Positions 44,906 through 53,695 of a stretch of 64,000 nt of DNA are shown here, piece by piece. Numbering within the stretch: the stretch's first letter is position 1; each line of letters begins with the position of its first letter. This DNA is from Bacillota bacterium (GTDB lineage Bacteria > Bacillota > Clostridia > Lachnospirales > Lachnospiraceae): NCBI GenBank assembly GCA_023392615.1, contig JAEVYT010000039.1, positions 235,729-299,728 of the forward strand. The letters run 5' to 3'. Under the pieces are notes generated by a model, which was given only the letters and a program-made list of their open reading frames with translations, was not told where the DNA came from and did not search any database. A program made the position numbers and the translations under genes.

Positions 44906-45919
44906 ATGATTATTGTTATGAAACCTCATGCGAAAGCAGAGTCAATCCAACAAATTAAAAATATTATTGAATCGAATGGACTTGATGCTCACATCTCCGC
45001 TGGTAAGGAAGTCACCATCATAGGAGTTGTTGGTGACAAGTCTAAACTTTTGGATCAGAACCTTGAAATATTTGAAGATGTAGAGCGTATTGTTCCTGTA
45101 ACAGAGAGCTATAAACTAGCGAATAAGAAGTTCCACCCGGAACCTTCCATCGTTAAGGTTGGTAATGTATCCATTGGTGGAGATTCTATGATAGTGATGT
45201 CAGGCCCCTGCGCGGTAGAAAGCAAGGAGCAACTTCTAGCCACCGCTCATGCAATCAAAAAAGCAGGTGCCCATATCCTTCGAGGCGGTGCATTCAAACC
45301 CAGAACCTCACCTTATGCATTCCAAGGACTTGAGGAAGAAGGTCTTCAATACATGAAGGAAGCAAGAGAAGAAACCGGTCTTCCTGTAATCTGTGAAGTG
45401 ACCAGTTTAAATGCAATCGAGGCAGCTGTTAAATATGTAGATATGCTTCAAATCGGGGCCAGAAACATGCAAAACTTTTATCTATTAAAAGAAGCCGGAA
45501 AGTCTGGCCTACCGGTATTATTAAAACGCGGTTTATCCGCAACTATCGATGAATGGTTAAATGCTTCCGAATATATTATTGCAGAAGGTAACCCAAATGT
45601 AGTATTATGTGAACGTGGTATTCGTACTTTTGAAACAGCGACCAGAAATACATTAGACATCAGTGCTGTTCCGGTAATTAAGGAAAAGAGCCATTTACCG
45701 ATTATTGTAGACCCTAGTCACGCAACCGGTGTTCGTGCTTATGTGAAACCTCTTGCTAAGAGTGCTATCGCTGTCGGGGCTGATGGTTTGATGATTGAAA
45801 CTCACCCTAATCCAGCGGTCGCATTATCGGACGGTCCTCAATCTCTTAACTTTGATCAATTCGAAAAATTGATGAAGGAGTTATCACCTCTTGTGGATCT
45901 TATGGGTAAGAAATTTTAG
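44906..45919 (+). CDS. aroF: 3-deoxy-7-phosphoheptulonate synthase (DAHP synthase, type I-beta)
   Basis: A 337-residue enzyme that condenses phosphoenolpyruvate and erythrose 4-phosphate, the first step of aromatic synthesis. The N-terminal ferredoxin-like regulatory domain (about 1-75, MIIVMKPHAKAESIQQIKNI) precedes the barrel with MSGPCAVESKEQLL, GGAFKPRTSPYAFQGL, LKRGLSATIDEWLNASEYI and the metal-site DPSHATG. This layout is that of Thermotoga and Bacillus-type enzymes. The ATG at 44906 follows AAAGGATGAAATGT; start codons upstream are not family-like. Confidence 0.95.
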   Translation: MIIVMKPHAKAESIQQIKNIIESNGLDAHISAGKEVTIIGVVGDKSKLLDQNLEIFEDVERIVPVTESYKLANKKFHPEPSIVKVGNVSIGGDSMIVMSGPCAVESKEQLLATAHAIKKAGAHILRGGAFKPRTSPYAFQGLEEEGLQYMKEAREETGLPVICEVTSLNAIEAAVKYVDMLQIGARNMQNFYLLKEAGKSGLPVLLKRGLSATIDEWLNASEYIIAEGNPNVVLCERGIRTFETATRNTLDISAVPVIKEKSHLPIIVDPSHATGVRAYVKPLAKSAIAVGADGLMIETHPNPAVALSDGPQSLNFDQFEKLMKELSPLVDLMGKKF

Positions 45920-45970
45920 TATTTAAACACGACATAATCTCTATTAAAAATAATATATTTTTAACTGTGC

Positions 45971-46012
45971 TCAATCACTAAACATGATATCTTTTATAAG
46001 TTTAGTGATTGA
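45971..46012 (+). other. Hairpin between DAHP synthase and prephenate dehydrogenase genes
   Basis: TCAATCACTAAAC (45971-45983) and GTTTAGTGATTGA (46000-46012) are 13-base perfect arms with a 16-base loop, not followed by U-rich sequence. It may be a processing or stability hairpin, or a partial terminator. Confidence 0.55.
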
Positions 46013-46057
46013 TTGCAATAATATTCTTTTACAAATTATAAAAACTAGGAGGTATTC

Positions 46058-47194
46058 ATGAACGATTTAGAAAGTGATTTTAAGAGCGAATTTAAAATTG
46101 GTTTTATTGGATTTGGATTAATCGGTGGTTCCATCGCCAGGGCATTAAAAAAGATAGACAATAGTTTCTATCTTTTCGCCTATGATTACCACAAAGACAA
46201 ACCAAGCACCGATTTATTGGCTGCTCAATCTGATGGAGTTCTGAATGCAATAACCAGTTCTCTGGACGAACACTTTCCTGAATGTGATCTTCTGTTTTTA
46301 TGTGCACCTGTTCTATCTAATATCAATTACCTAAAGCAATTAAAGCCCATTTTAAAATCAACATGCATCTTAACTGATGTGGGTAGCGTTAAGGGTAATA
46401 TCCATACCGCCGTTAAGGATCTCGGTATGGATGCACAATTTATTGGTGGACATCCGATGACAGGCTCTGAAAAGACTGGTTACCTAAACTCCTATGCCTT
46501 ACTGATGGAAAATGCTTATTACATACTAACTCCTTCCCAAACTGCACCGGAGGCAATGGTAACTAAGTTGCACAGTTTAGTAGAAAAAATGGGCTCCATT
46601 CCAATTTTACTTGATCCTTATGAACACGATAAGATCACTGCTGCCATCAGCCATGTTCCACATATCATCGCTGCCCAGCTTGTGAATCTAGTTCGAGATT
46701 CTGATGATGAAACGGAGAATATGAGAGTTCTCGCTGCCGGAGGATTTAAGGATATTACACGTATCGCTTCCTCCTCCCCTATCATGTGGCAGAATATCTG
46801 TTTAACTAATGCGACCGATATAAAGCATCTTCTAGATCGCTATATTACTTCATTACAGGAGGCATCAGACGCTCTGGTCTTTATGGATGAAGATTATTTA
46901 TACAGGATGTTTGATTCAGCCGGAGAATATCGCAGTGCGATTCCTAACAAATCAATTGGGTTGATGAAAAAGATGTTTGAAATTTATCTAGATATTATGG
47001 ATGAGGCTGGTGCAATCGCAACAATTGCCACTCTACTTGCTAGCAACCAAATCAGCATTAAGAATATTGGAATTATTCATAATAGAGAATTCGAAGAGGG
47101 CGTTCTTAGAATTGAATTCTATGGTGAAGATGCACAATCAAAAGCGATCACTCTTCTTTCACGATATAATTATCATATTTACGAGCGAAAGTAA
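46058..47194 (+). CDS. tyrA: Prephenate dehydrogenase with ACT domain
   Basis: A 378-residue enzyme that makes 4-hydroxyphenylpyruvate for tyrosine. The NAD-binding loop is GFIGFGLIGGSIARALKK (about 10-28), then LTDVGSVKGNI, GGHPMTGSEKTG and HDKITAAISHVPHIIAA. The last 70 residues (MDEAGAIATIATLLASNQIS and NIGIIHNREFEEG) form an ACT domain, expected to mediate feedback by tyrosine. AGGAGGTATTC precedes the ATG. It follows the DAHP synthase gene on the same strand by 138 bases. Confidence 0.95.
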   Translation: MNDLESDFKSEFKIGFIGFGLIGGSIARALKKIDNSFYLFAYDYHKDKPSTDLLAAQSDGVLNAITSSLDEHFPECDLLFLCAPVLSNINYLKQLKPILKSTCILTDVGSVKGNIHTAVKDLGMDAQFIGGHPMTGSEKTGYLNSYALLMENAYYILTPSQTAPEAMVTKLHSLVEKMGSIPILLDPYEHDKITAAISHVPHIIAAQLVNLVRDSDDETENMRVLAAGGFKDITRIASSSPIMWQNICLTNATDIKHLLDRYITSLQEASDALVFMDEDYLYRMFDSAGEYRSAIPNKSIGLMKKMFEIYLDIMDEAGAIATIATLLASNQISIKNIGIIHNREFEEGVLRIEFYGEDAQSKAITLLSRYNYHIYERK

Positions 47195-47204
47195 GATATA
47201 CCAT

Positions 47205-47279
47205 ATATAAACAGAGAGAATTTATAAAATATTAGTAAGATAGCACATGTATAAACATGGGGAATTCTTAAAATATTAG
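47205..47279 (+). repeat. Imperfect 31-base direct repeat in the tyrA-aroA gap
   Basis: The sequences at 47205-47235 (ATATAAACAGAGAGAATTTA then TAAAATATTAG) and 47249-47279 (GTATAAACATGGGGAATTCT then TAAAATATTAG) match at most positions, offset by 44 bases. Confidence 0.6.
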
Positions 47280-47386
47280 ATTTCTTTGTTTATAATAGAT
47301 TTTATTAATTTATTTAAAATATGCAACTCAAATAAGTATTTGAACCAATATGCCTCTATCAATAATAAATGTTAGGAGAATAAAAG

Positions 47387-48682
47387 ATGATATTTCATAA
47401 AGGCGGACCCTTAAAAGGAACAGTTACAGTACCAGGAGACAAATCCATATCGCACCGTGCTGTAATGTTCGGTGCCTTGGCAGAAGGTACAACCGAAGTT
47501 ACTAATTTTCTTCAAGGTGCAGATTGTTTATCAACAATACGTTGCTTTCGCCAACTCGGAATTGATATCATCAATGATACATCCAAAGGTCAAGTAATTA
47601 TACATGGTAAAGGGCTTCACGGATTAGCTAAGCCAAAAGATATTCTTGATGTAGGAAACAGTGGTACTACGATGCGACTCATCTCCGGTATCCTGTCCGG
47701 TCAACCGTTTTCCGTAACGTTAAACGGCGATGAATCTATTCAAAAACGCCCAATGGGTAGAATCATGAATCCACTCACCATGATGGGTGCAGATATTAAG
47801 AGCCTTAACGGAAATGATCGTTCCCCTCTTATCATTAATGCATCCTCTGACACATCTTCCGTATTAAAAGGGATTCATTACATCTCTCCTGTTGCCTCTG
47901 CTCAGATTAAATCAAGTGTGTTACTTGCTGGATTATACGCAGAAGGGGAAACTGCCGTCACGGAACCATCACTATCCAGAAATCATACTGAGCTTATGTT
48001 ATCTGAGTTCGGAGCTAATATTACTACAACCCAAAATACTGCCACGATACAACCAAATCCGAGTTTAATCGGCAGAAAAATCAATGTCCCCGGTGACATC
48101 TCCTCTGCAGCCTACTTTATCGTAGCCGGCTTAATCATTCCAAACTCAGAAATTGTTATAAAAAATGTTGGAATTAATCCAACCAGAGACGGTATTATTC
48201 GTGTATGTCGCCAGATGGGCGGAGATATTCGTCTGGAGAACGTGATTGATAATGGTGGTGAACCGGTCGCTGATATCGTTGTAAAACATAGTGAGCTTCA
48301 TGGTATCGAGATTGGCGGCGATATTATTCCTACCTTAATTGACGAGATACCGATTATTGCAGTACTCGCTTGCTTTGCTAAGGGCCAAACCATTATCAAA
48401 GATGCAACGGAGCTAAAAGTCAAGGAATCTAACCGTATCGATGTTATGGTAGGAAATCTATCTAGCATGGGAGCCGACATTCTTGGTACCGATGATGGTA
48501 TGATAATCACCGGTGGAAATCCTCTCCATGGAGCGACAGTTGAAAGCAAATTAGATCATCGAATCGCTATGAGCTTTGCGATAGCAAGCTTACTTGCAGA
48601 TGGTGAAACCAATATTATCGAAGCAGAGTGCGTTGACATTTCCTATCCAAATTATTATAGCGATTTAAAAATGCTTCAATAA
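47387..48682 (+). CDS. aroA: 3-phosphoshikimate 1-carboxyvinyltransferase (EPSP synthase)
   Basis: A 431-residue enzyme that joins phosphoenolpyruvate to shikimate 3-phosphate. Motifs are VPGDKSISHRAVMFGALAEG near the start, LDVGNSGTTMRLISGIL (about 85-100) with the PEP-binding Gly, and DEIPIIAVLACFAKGQT and ELKVKESNRIDVMVGNL. The PEP-loop reads GNSGTT, so whether it is a class I or class II enzyme needs comparison. AGGAGAATAAAAG precedes the ATG. It is the last of the three aromatic genes before a strong terminator. Confidence 0.95.
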   Translation: MIFHKGGPLKGTVTVPGDKSISHRAVMFGALAEGTTEVTNFLQGADCLSTIRCFRQLGIDIINDTSKGQVIIHGKGLHGLAKPKDILDVGNSGTTMRLISGILSGQPFSVTLNGDESIQKRPMGRIMNPLTMMGADIKSLNGNDRSPLIINASSDTSSVLKGIHYISPVASAQIKSSVLLAGLYAEGETAVTEPSLSRNHTELMLSEFGANITTTQNTATIQPNPSLIGRKINVPGDISSAAYFIVAGLIIPNSEIVIKNVGINPTRDGIIRVCRQMGGDIRLENVIDNGGEPVADIVVKHSELHGIEIGGDIIPTLIDEIPIIAVLACFAKGQTIIKDATELKVKESNRIDVMVGNLSSMGADILGTDDGMIITGGNPLHGATVESKLDHRIAMSFAIASLLADGETNIIEAECVDISYPNYYSDLKMLQ

Positions 48683-48696
48683 GTATGAACGAACCA

Positions 48697-48736
48697 AAGG
48701 GGCAGTAGTTAAAGTATAATTCAACTACTGCCCCTT
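48697..48736 (+). terminator. Terminator of the aromatic operon
   Basis: AAGGGGCAGTAGTT and its exact complement AACTACTGCCCCTT, with a 12-base loop, 14 bases past the aroA stop, then CATTTATG. Confidence 0.88.
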
Positions 48737-48817
48737 CATTTATGACTTACTATTAATATTCTGTCATAAATTTGGCGTTATCATTTGTTTCTCATATTCT
48801 ATGGAGTATCTAAATCA

Positions 48818-49039
48818 TCATTTTGACAAATATTCTTCAATTTCCATGGCTCGATCACTAATCTCCTCGGGAATGGCATCCTCATCAGCATCCGGATATC
48901 TTCCATGTTGTTGATAAAACAATTCATGTTCTATATTATTTTTAACCTGTGGTCTATCATCTGACTTATACTGTGCTTTGACATGTGGATGTTTTGATTG
49001 AAGATCTACTTCCGATTTAATATCCATAATTTTAATCAT
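48818..49039 (-). CDS. Small hydrophilic protein of unknown function
   Basis: A 73-residue protein that is highly charged and has no signal or membrane part. It starts MIKIMDIKSEVDLQSKHPHV and contains RPQVKNNIEHELFYQQHGRY and PDADEDAIPEEISDRAMEIE. I do not recognise it. The ATG at 49039 has AAAGGG nine bases upstream; the ATG at 49048 would touch it. It is alone on the minus strand. Confidence 0.6.
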   Translation of the reverse strand: MIKIMDIKSEVDLQSKHPHVKAQYKSDDRPQVKNNIEHELFYQQHGRYPDADEDAIPEEISDRAMEIEEYLSK

Positions 49040-49075
49040 ATCATTCATCCCTTTCCAAAATTTTATCTAAGATTA

Positions 49076-49084
49076 TTATCCACA
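49076..49084 (+). promoter_or_regulatory. Perfect DnaA box
   Basis: TTATCCACA just upstream of the small gene at 48818-49039. Single copy here. The remaining part of the 320-base gap up to the deaminase terminator shows nothing else. Confidence 0.4.
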
Positions 49085-49304
49085 TAACCAAGCAAATATA
49101 TTCAAAAACTATTAATTTTTCACAATATTACATTAATATTTCTATAAATTTACAGCATATTGCCCATTAAGATTGGAAGAAATCATATTCTATAATCCAT
49201 CCTTTACATCATTTATCGTAGACCAATATATCAGCACCAATCAAATTCATATGACAATCATTTCTTTCTACCCCTGTGATAAAAATATTAAGAGCCAAAA
49301 AAGT

Positions 49305-49342
49305 AGGGATATAACTTTAGTTACTACTAAAGTTATATCCCT
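49305..49342 (-). terminator. Hairpin terminator of the deaminase gene
   Basis: AGGGATATAACTTTAGT and its exact complement, 17 base pairs, with a 4-base loop, 20 bases past the deaminase stop at 49363. Confidence 0.85.
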
Positions 49343-49362
49343 ATAAACCCTTTATAATCGAT

Positions 49363-49851
49363 TTAGTAACCGAATGACCCAAGTAATGATTCGTCATTCT
49401 CAATCCAGTCATTTACCTCTATTACACGGAACTCATCTTTCGAATCTCGGATAATCACCTTATCAATCCCGGCATTGATTACCAAACGTTTGCACATCGA
49501 ACAACAGCATGAATTCTCAATATAAGCTCCAGTTTTCACTTCGGTACCAGCGAGATAAAGTGTACTACCCATCATCTTATCCCTTGAGGCACTAATAATA
49601 GCATTTGCTTCCGCATGAACACTTCGGCATAGCTCATATCGCTCCCCTCTGGGTATTTTCAATTCCTCACGCACGCAGGTTCCAAGATCAGAACAATTCT
49701 TTCTTCCTCTTGGTGAGCCTACGTAACCCGTTGAAATCACTTCATCATTTTTTACGATAACCGCTCCATAATGTCTACGAAGACAGGTTCCTCTTTTTGA
49801 AACCACCTCCGCTAAATCCAAATAATAATTTGCCTTATCTCTTCTTTCCAT
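49363..49851 (-). CDS. Deoxycytidylate deaminase family protein (ComEB-like)
   Basis: A 162-residue zinc deaminase that converts dCMP to dUMP for thymidylate synthesis. The zinc site is HAEANAI (about residue 85) and SCCCSMCKRLVINAG (about 117-130), where PCxxC has become CCSMC with an extra Cys. The N-terminal part shows GTCLRRHYGAVIVKND. The ATG at 49851 follows GGAGGAACTCCC, which decides it over the upstream frame. It lies alone. Confidence 0.88.
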   Translation of the reverse strand: MERRDKANYYLDLAEVVSKRGTCLRRHYGAVIVKNDEVISTGYVGSPRGRKNCSDLGTCVREELKIPRGERYELCRSVHAEANAIISASRDKMMGSTLYLAGTEVKTGAYIENSCCCSMCKRLVINAGIDKVIIRDSKDEFRVIEVNDWIENDESLLGSFGY

Positions 49852-50077
49852 GGGAGTTCCTCCTTTGCAAATGATACCATAATTTAATACCAATTCATCT
49901 ATAACTGATATTACTATGAGTTCATGCAGTTGTAAATCTTTTTTCTTTTCTGAATTATGATTTATACTGATAAGTGAGTGAGTGAATTTGATTCAACTAA
50001 TTATTCTATATCGATTAATTTTCTTTCCCAAAATATATATCAAAATGTGAGTTACTGAATACTACAGCAATTTATAA

Positions 50078-50701
50078 CTATTTAATAGAATATTTTCTTT
50101 CTATTTGTAATCGATCATTCTCAGTAGGATAGTACGCTATAAAATCTTTCGGTATCTCTGAATTATACGGATACATGACACTTTTATGATCTCCCATAGT
50201 AAGGATATGACCGGGAATTGGATGATCAAGCCCTAGACAATGCCCTATCTCATGACAGGCAGTTCTGGTGGCACTCAGTAATGATAAGTCTGTTTTCATA
50301 GTAACAATACAATTTGTCCAATTACAAAAAGGTCGATCTCCCACCTCAGTTGCCAGTGTCAGAATATCATTTATTTTCTTATAAAACATTGTATAAGCTA
50401 GCGCAGTTGTTGATATTGGTTCTGGGAATGACTGTAATACTGTAAAAGTAATAGTGGCATCAGACTTATTATATACCCTAATAAACTTAATAATTGCTTG
50501 TGGTTTATTCATCTTTGTTGCTTTCATCCATGAATTGATTGCTGAAATAATTGCTTCTACATATATAACATTATTCGCAGTAGCCTCAATGAAATAAGTA
50601 CAGCTTGATACGCCATTCCAACCCTCTAGATTAAATTCATAAATATACTCTCCATAATTTACGGCTGCATCTCTCCCTTCCAGTAAACCATATGAAATCA
50701 A
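50078..50701 (-). CDS. Zinc metzincin-type metallopeptidase, apparently without signal peptide
   Basis: A 207-residue protein with the metzincin site HEIGHCLGLDH: His150, Glu151, His154 and His160, and a Met-turn SVMYP (Met176). This resembles matrixin-like peptidases (M10 and relatives). The first 30 residues are not hydrophobic and lack a signal, although the family is mostly secreted. The only start near the family-like part is TTG at 50701 with no good ribosome-binding site; an ATG in another frame lies a few bases upstream. The gene may be a 5'-truncated or frameshifted remnant, or a cytoplasmic variant. Confidence 0.65.
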   Translation of the reverse strand: MISYGLLEGRDAAVNYGEYIYEFNLEGWNGVSSCTYFIEATANNVIYVEAIISAINSWMKATKMNKPQAIIKFIRVYNKSDATITFTVLQSFPEPISTTALAYTMFYKKINDILTLATEVGDRPFCNWTNCIVTMKTDLSLLSATRTACHEIGHCLGLDHPIPGHILTMGDHKSVMYPYNSEIPKDFIAYYPTENDRLQIERKYSIK

Positions 50702-50853
50702 GCGTTTTCATTTGAAACGGTTATTAATCTATCTAATTTTACGCAGAGATACATTTATCTATTAATACATTTTCTTATGCAAAACGGTAATTTTGAAATA
50801 AATAAAAATTAGAAAGAATCATTCTATCATAAAGTTTGATATAATTGATTTAA

Positions 50854-50932
50854 AATAAACTTCTTGATCTAGATTAAGATTAACTTCTTGATTAAGATTA
50901 ACTCCTGGATTAAGATTAACTCCTGGATTAAA
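50854..50932 (+). repeat. 18-bp tandem repeat
   Basis: Units ATTAACTTCTTGATTAAG, ATTAACTCCTGGATTAAG and ATTAACTCCTGGATTAAA stand end to end at 50879-50932, with a partly related unit before them (50854-50878). It lies in the 360-base gap between the peptidase and the purine permease, upstream of the permease's terminator. Confidence 0.85.
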
Positions 50933-50981
50933 ACATTTTCACCCCAACTCTTGACAAAGAGCCTAAGTTATAAATAATGCT

Positions 50982-51025
50982 AAAGCGCGTTCCAAAATCA
51001 ATAAATGGATTTTGAGACGCGCTTT
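50982..51025 (-). terminator. Terminator of the purine permease gene
   Basis: AAAGCGCGT...ACGCGCTTT with an inner CAAAATC...GATTTTG pairing, about 17 base pairs with a small internal mismatch, 36 bases past the permease stop. Confidence 0.8.
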
Positions 51026-51061
51026 TATAGTTTTTATAACTTTTTATTGCTCTATTATTAA

Positions 51062-52552
51062 TTACAGATTTCTTACTGCTAATAATACAAAATTAAGAAT
51101 AAATAATGCAGTGAATACGAAAATAATCGGATGTATTTTCTTTACCTCTTTTTTAAGAACAGCAATGATTACATAACTGATGAAACCGAATGCAATACCG
51201 GTTGTAATACTGTAAGTAAAAGGCATTAATGCAATGGTAAGGAATGCAACTGCTGCAACGCTGAAATCTTTCCAATCAATTTCACCAACAGAAGACATCA
51301 TTAGGATACCAACAACTACAAGTGCTGGAGCTGTTGCAACACCAGGAACTAAATTGAGTACTGGAGAAAGTACAAGACAGCATAAAAAAAGAAATGCTGT
51401 AACAACTGATGTTAATCCAGTTCTACCACCAACAGATATACCTGCTGAGCTTTCCACATAGGTTGTAGTATTGGATGTACCAAAGAACGCACCAACGATT
51501 GTTGCACTAAGATCAGCAAATAACGCCTTATCCAAACGGGATTTAATTCCTTTCCCTTCTAACATTAATTTCTCATCTTCTGCATCAAAGATACCCGAAC
51601 GACGACCGGTACCGATGAAAGTACCAAGTGCATCAAAAATATCTGTAAGTACAAATGCAATAATAGCTGTTAATGCAAGAATAAGTTTATCTGCACTTGC
51701 AAATAATCCAGGAAAATCCATCTTAAATGCAGTATGTTTTACCGAAGCAATTGAGTCTAAAACATTAGGTCCGTTCACTACAGCCGCAATTAAATCCTGC
51801 CAACTCTTTCCATGTAGACCTAATTCACTTGGTGAAACGTTAAAAACGACCATTTCAATCCAAGCAATTACTGTTGTTGCTGCAATACCTATTAAGATAG
51901 CCGCTTTAACTCTTAACACCATCAGTATCAGAATCAGAACAATACCAATTAATGCCAACTGTACTGCCTTATTAGAAAAGTTAACAAGAGCAGGAACCGC
52001 TGATGAACTAGCAACTACTGTTGCGTCAGCCGGTGTTTTACCAAAAAATTGATAAGTACCAGGATCACTTGTGAATTTTAATAATCCACAATCCTTAATA
52101 CCTATGTATGCGATGAATAAACCAATACCACCACCGATTGCTTTTTGCAATACAGATGGCATGGAACGGATAATCATTTTACGAAGTCCAGTTACAGTGA
52201 TGATAATATTTACAACACCACAGATGAATACCATAGCTAAAGCTTGTTGCCATGTGAAGCCCATAACACCACATACTGTAAAGGTAAAGAATGCATTTAA
52301 CCCCATACCGGGTGCGAGTGCATATGGCACATTAGCAAACAACGCCATAACTAAAGTACCAACTACGGTAGAAATAATTGTTGCAACAAAAATTCCTGTT
52401 GGGTCAAATGGATTGGCTTCCGTACCTGCTAACTTTAAAATACTTGGATTTACGAAAATAATATAAGCCATTGTAAAGAAAGTAGTAATACCAGCGATTA
52501 CTTCAGTACGAACATTAGTACCGTATTTCTTTAGCTTAAAGAATTTTTCCAT
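51062..52552 (-). CDS. NCS2-family purine permease (PbuG/AzgA-like)
   Basis: A 496-residue secondary transporter with 12-14 helices. It shows TEVIAGITTFFTMAYIIFVN, YALAPGMGLNAFFTFTV (the conserved GMGLN) and ATIVGAFFGTSNTTTYVESS with the substrate-site Thr/Glu of the AzgA/PbuG group, which carries hypoxanthine, guanine or adenine. A guanine-type riboswitch in its leader (52597-52749) supports guanine or hypoxanthine. AGGAGATGTAATC precedes the ATG at 52552. Confidence 0.93.
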   Translation of the reverse strand: MEKFFKLKKYGTNVRTEVIAGITTFFTMAYIIFVNPSILKLAGTEANPFDPTGIFVATIISTVVGTLVMALFANVPYALAPGMGLNAFFTFTVCGVMGFTWQQALAMVFICGVVNIIITVTGLRKMIIRSMPSVLQKAIGGGIGLFIAYIGIKDCGLLKFTSDPGTYQFFGKTPADATVVASSSAVPALVNFSNKAVQLALIGIVLILILMVLRVKAAILIGIAATTVIAWIEMVVFNVSPSELGLHGKSWQDLIAAVVNGPNVLDSIASVKHTAFKMDFPGLFASADKLILALTAIIAFVLTDIFDALGTFIGTGRRSGIFDAEDEKLMLEGKGIKSRLDKALFADLSATIVGAFFGTSNTTTYVESSAGISVGGRTGLTSVVTAFLFLCCLVLSPVLNLVPGVATAPALVVVGILMMSSVGEIDWKDFSVAAVAFLTIALMPFTYSITTGIAFGFISYVIIAVLKKEVKKIHPIIFVFTALFILNFVLLAVRNL

Positions 52553-52596
52553 GATTACATCTCCTAATAGAATTATTATGAAAAACCTCTACCAAC

Positions 52597-52749
52597 AAAA
52601 AAATAGATTGAAACAGAGTTTCAACCTATCGTAGAGTCGAACTCAAAACTTCAGTCTTGGAATCTGAAATCTGAATTCTAATCCGATAGTCGGGTAAGTA
52701 ACGGTTACCCGGTAGAAACTGCCGACCCATAAACGTCAGCGATATATCG
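52597..52749 (-). promoter_or_regulatory. Guanine riboswitch with terminator
   Basis: On the minus strand the aptamer runs 52749-52684. P1 is CGATA-TATCG, P2 is GCTGAC-GTCGGC, J2/3 is AGTTTCTACC, and P3 is GGGTAA-TTACCC with loop CCGTTAC. The specificity base in GACTAT is C, so it reads guanine/hypoxanthine. The expression platform is an AGGTTGAAAC-GTTTCAATCT hairpin followed by ATTTTTTTG (52597-52627). The sequence CTACGATAGG before it can pair with the P1 3' strand to form an antiterminator. Ligand binding should stop transcription before the permease. Confidence 0.95.
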
Positions 52750-52785
52750 AACCTATTTAATTAAGGCAGGATTTTTCCCAACCAT

Positions 52786-52814
52786 ATTATAGTACAGCTT
52801 GTACATTTTTGCAA
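52786..52814 (-). promoter_or_regulatory. Promoter of the riboswitch-permease transcript
   Basis: TTGCAA (52814-52809) and TATAAT (52791-52786) on the minus strand are 17 bases apart, about 30 bases upstream of the aptamer. Confidence 0.85.
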
Positions 52815-52957
52815 GTAAATAAAAAGATTATATTAATACCATTTTTACCAATTGTTTAGAAATTGTTTAATTAAATCTTATAATTAGTACCTTATTACAT
52901 TTATTATTATATTTATTGACTGATTATTATTCAAATACCGAAGAACAGATAAATTAT

Positions 52958-52999
52958 AAAAGATCCAAACAATTCTGTTCGAGAATGCTTCGATCTTTT
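52958..52999 (-). terminator. Terminator after the Tad pilus operon
   Basis: AAAAGATC and GATCTTTT with an inner partial pairing (CGAAGCATTC with GAATTGTTTG), 23 bases past the prepilin peptidase stop. The gap 52815-52957 shows nothing else. Confidence 0.65.
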
Positions 53000-53022
53000 A
53001 CAATTTTAAAAGTACTAAATCT

Positions 53023-53670
53023 TTAATAATTTAACATTGTCATAATCCATGTAGCTATCCCTATGCTAGGAGCTAATGCTATCTCATTTTTCATCTTCAT
53101 TTTCTTTAGTTCAAGATTTTTCACGTTCAATGACAAAAAAAGGAAAGAAGATAATACATTATGAATCAGCAGTATTATAATAGTCCATTCCTGATAATTA
53201 AGAGTTACCAAGTAAAAGGATACGGAAAGATAAATCCATGTGTCCCCTAACCCGAATATATTGCTAATACTAAGTATAAATAAGAACGCGAAGTATATGA
53301 TGATTCCAAAGATAGTCTCAGTGGAAGGTTTTGAAATAATGAAACTACCAAGGCCTACACCACAAAAGATAAAACAGACTATTCGGTAAACCCTCATTGT
53401 ATAAAAATCAATCCATGCCGTTATATATAAGTAACCTAAGAATATGGTGCTATAAATGAGATGGGGAGTGAACAGTCCTTGATCTTTATACATCAAGAGA
53501 ATAGCTGAGAAAAAAAGAAAAACAGTAAATAGAATACTATCTTTACGATTAAAATGAAATGATAATTCGTTATCAAGTTGATTCATAACATATAGTAAGT
53601 AGTAACTTAACAAAGAAAGAGCTGTAGATAAAAATGCTAATAAACATATGATTAACAGAATAGTTCTCAT
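53023..53670 (-). CDS. Prepilin peptidase, TadV/CpaA-like (A24 family)
   Basis: A 215-residue membrane protein with about seven helices. The two catalytic Asp residues of the A24 family lie in YITAWIDFYTMRV (about residue 85) and FGLGDTWIYLS (the GxGD motif, about 140). The end shows LAPSIGIATWI, also typical. It should remove the leader of the Flp pilin and pseudopilins encoded upstream. It lacks the N-terminal methylase domain, as in TadV. It is the last gene of the Tad operon. Confidence 0.88.
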   Translation of the reverse strand: MRTILLIICLLAFLSTALSLLSYYLLYVMNQLDNELSFHFNRKDSILFTVFLFFSAILLMYKDQGLFTPHLIYSTIFLGYLYITAWIDFYTMRVYRIVCFIFCGVGLGSFIISKPSTETIFGIIIYFAFLFILSISNIFGLGDTWIYLSVSFYLVTLNYQEWTIIILLIHNVLSSFLFLSLNVKNLELKKMKMKNEIALAPSIGIATWIMTMLNY

Positions 53671-53695
53671 AGAGAGTATACCTCAGATACTTAAT

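Noticed and set aside
50854..50932. CRISPR-like array
   Set aside because: The units are 18 bp and adjacent without spacers, and no cas gene lies in the window.
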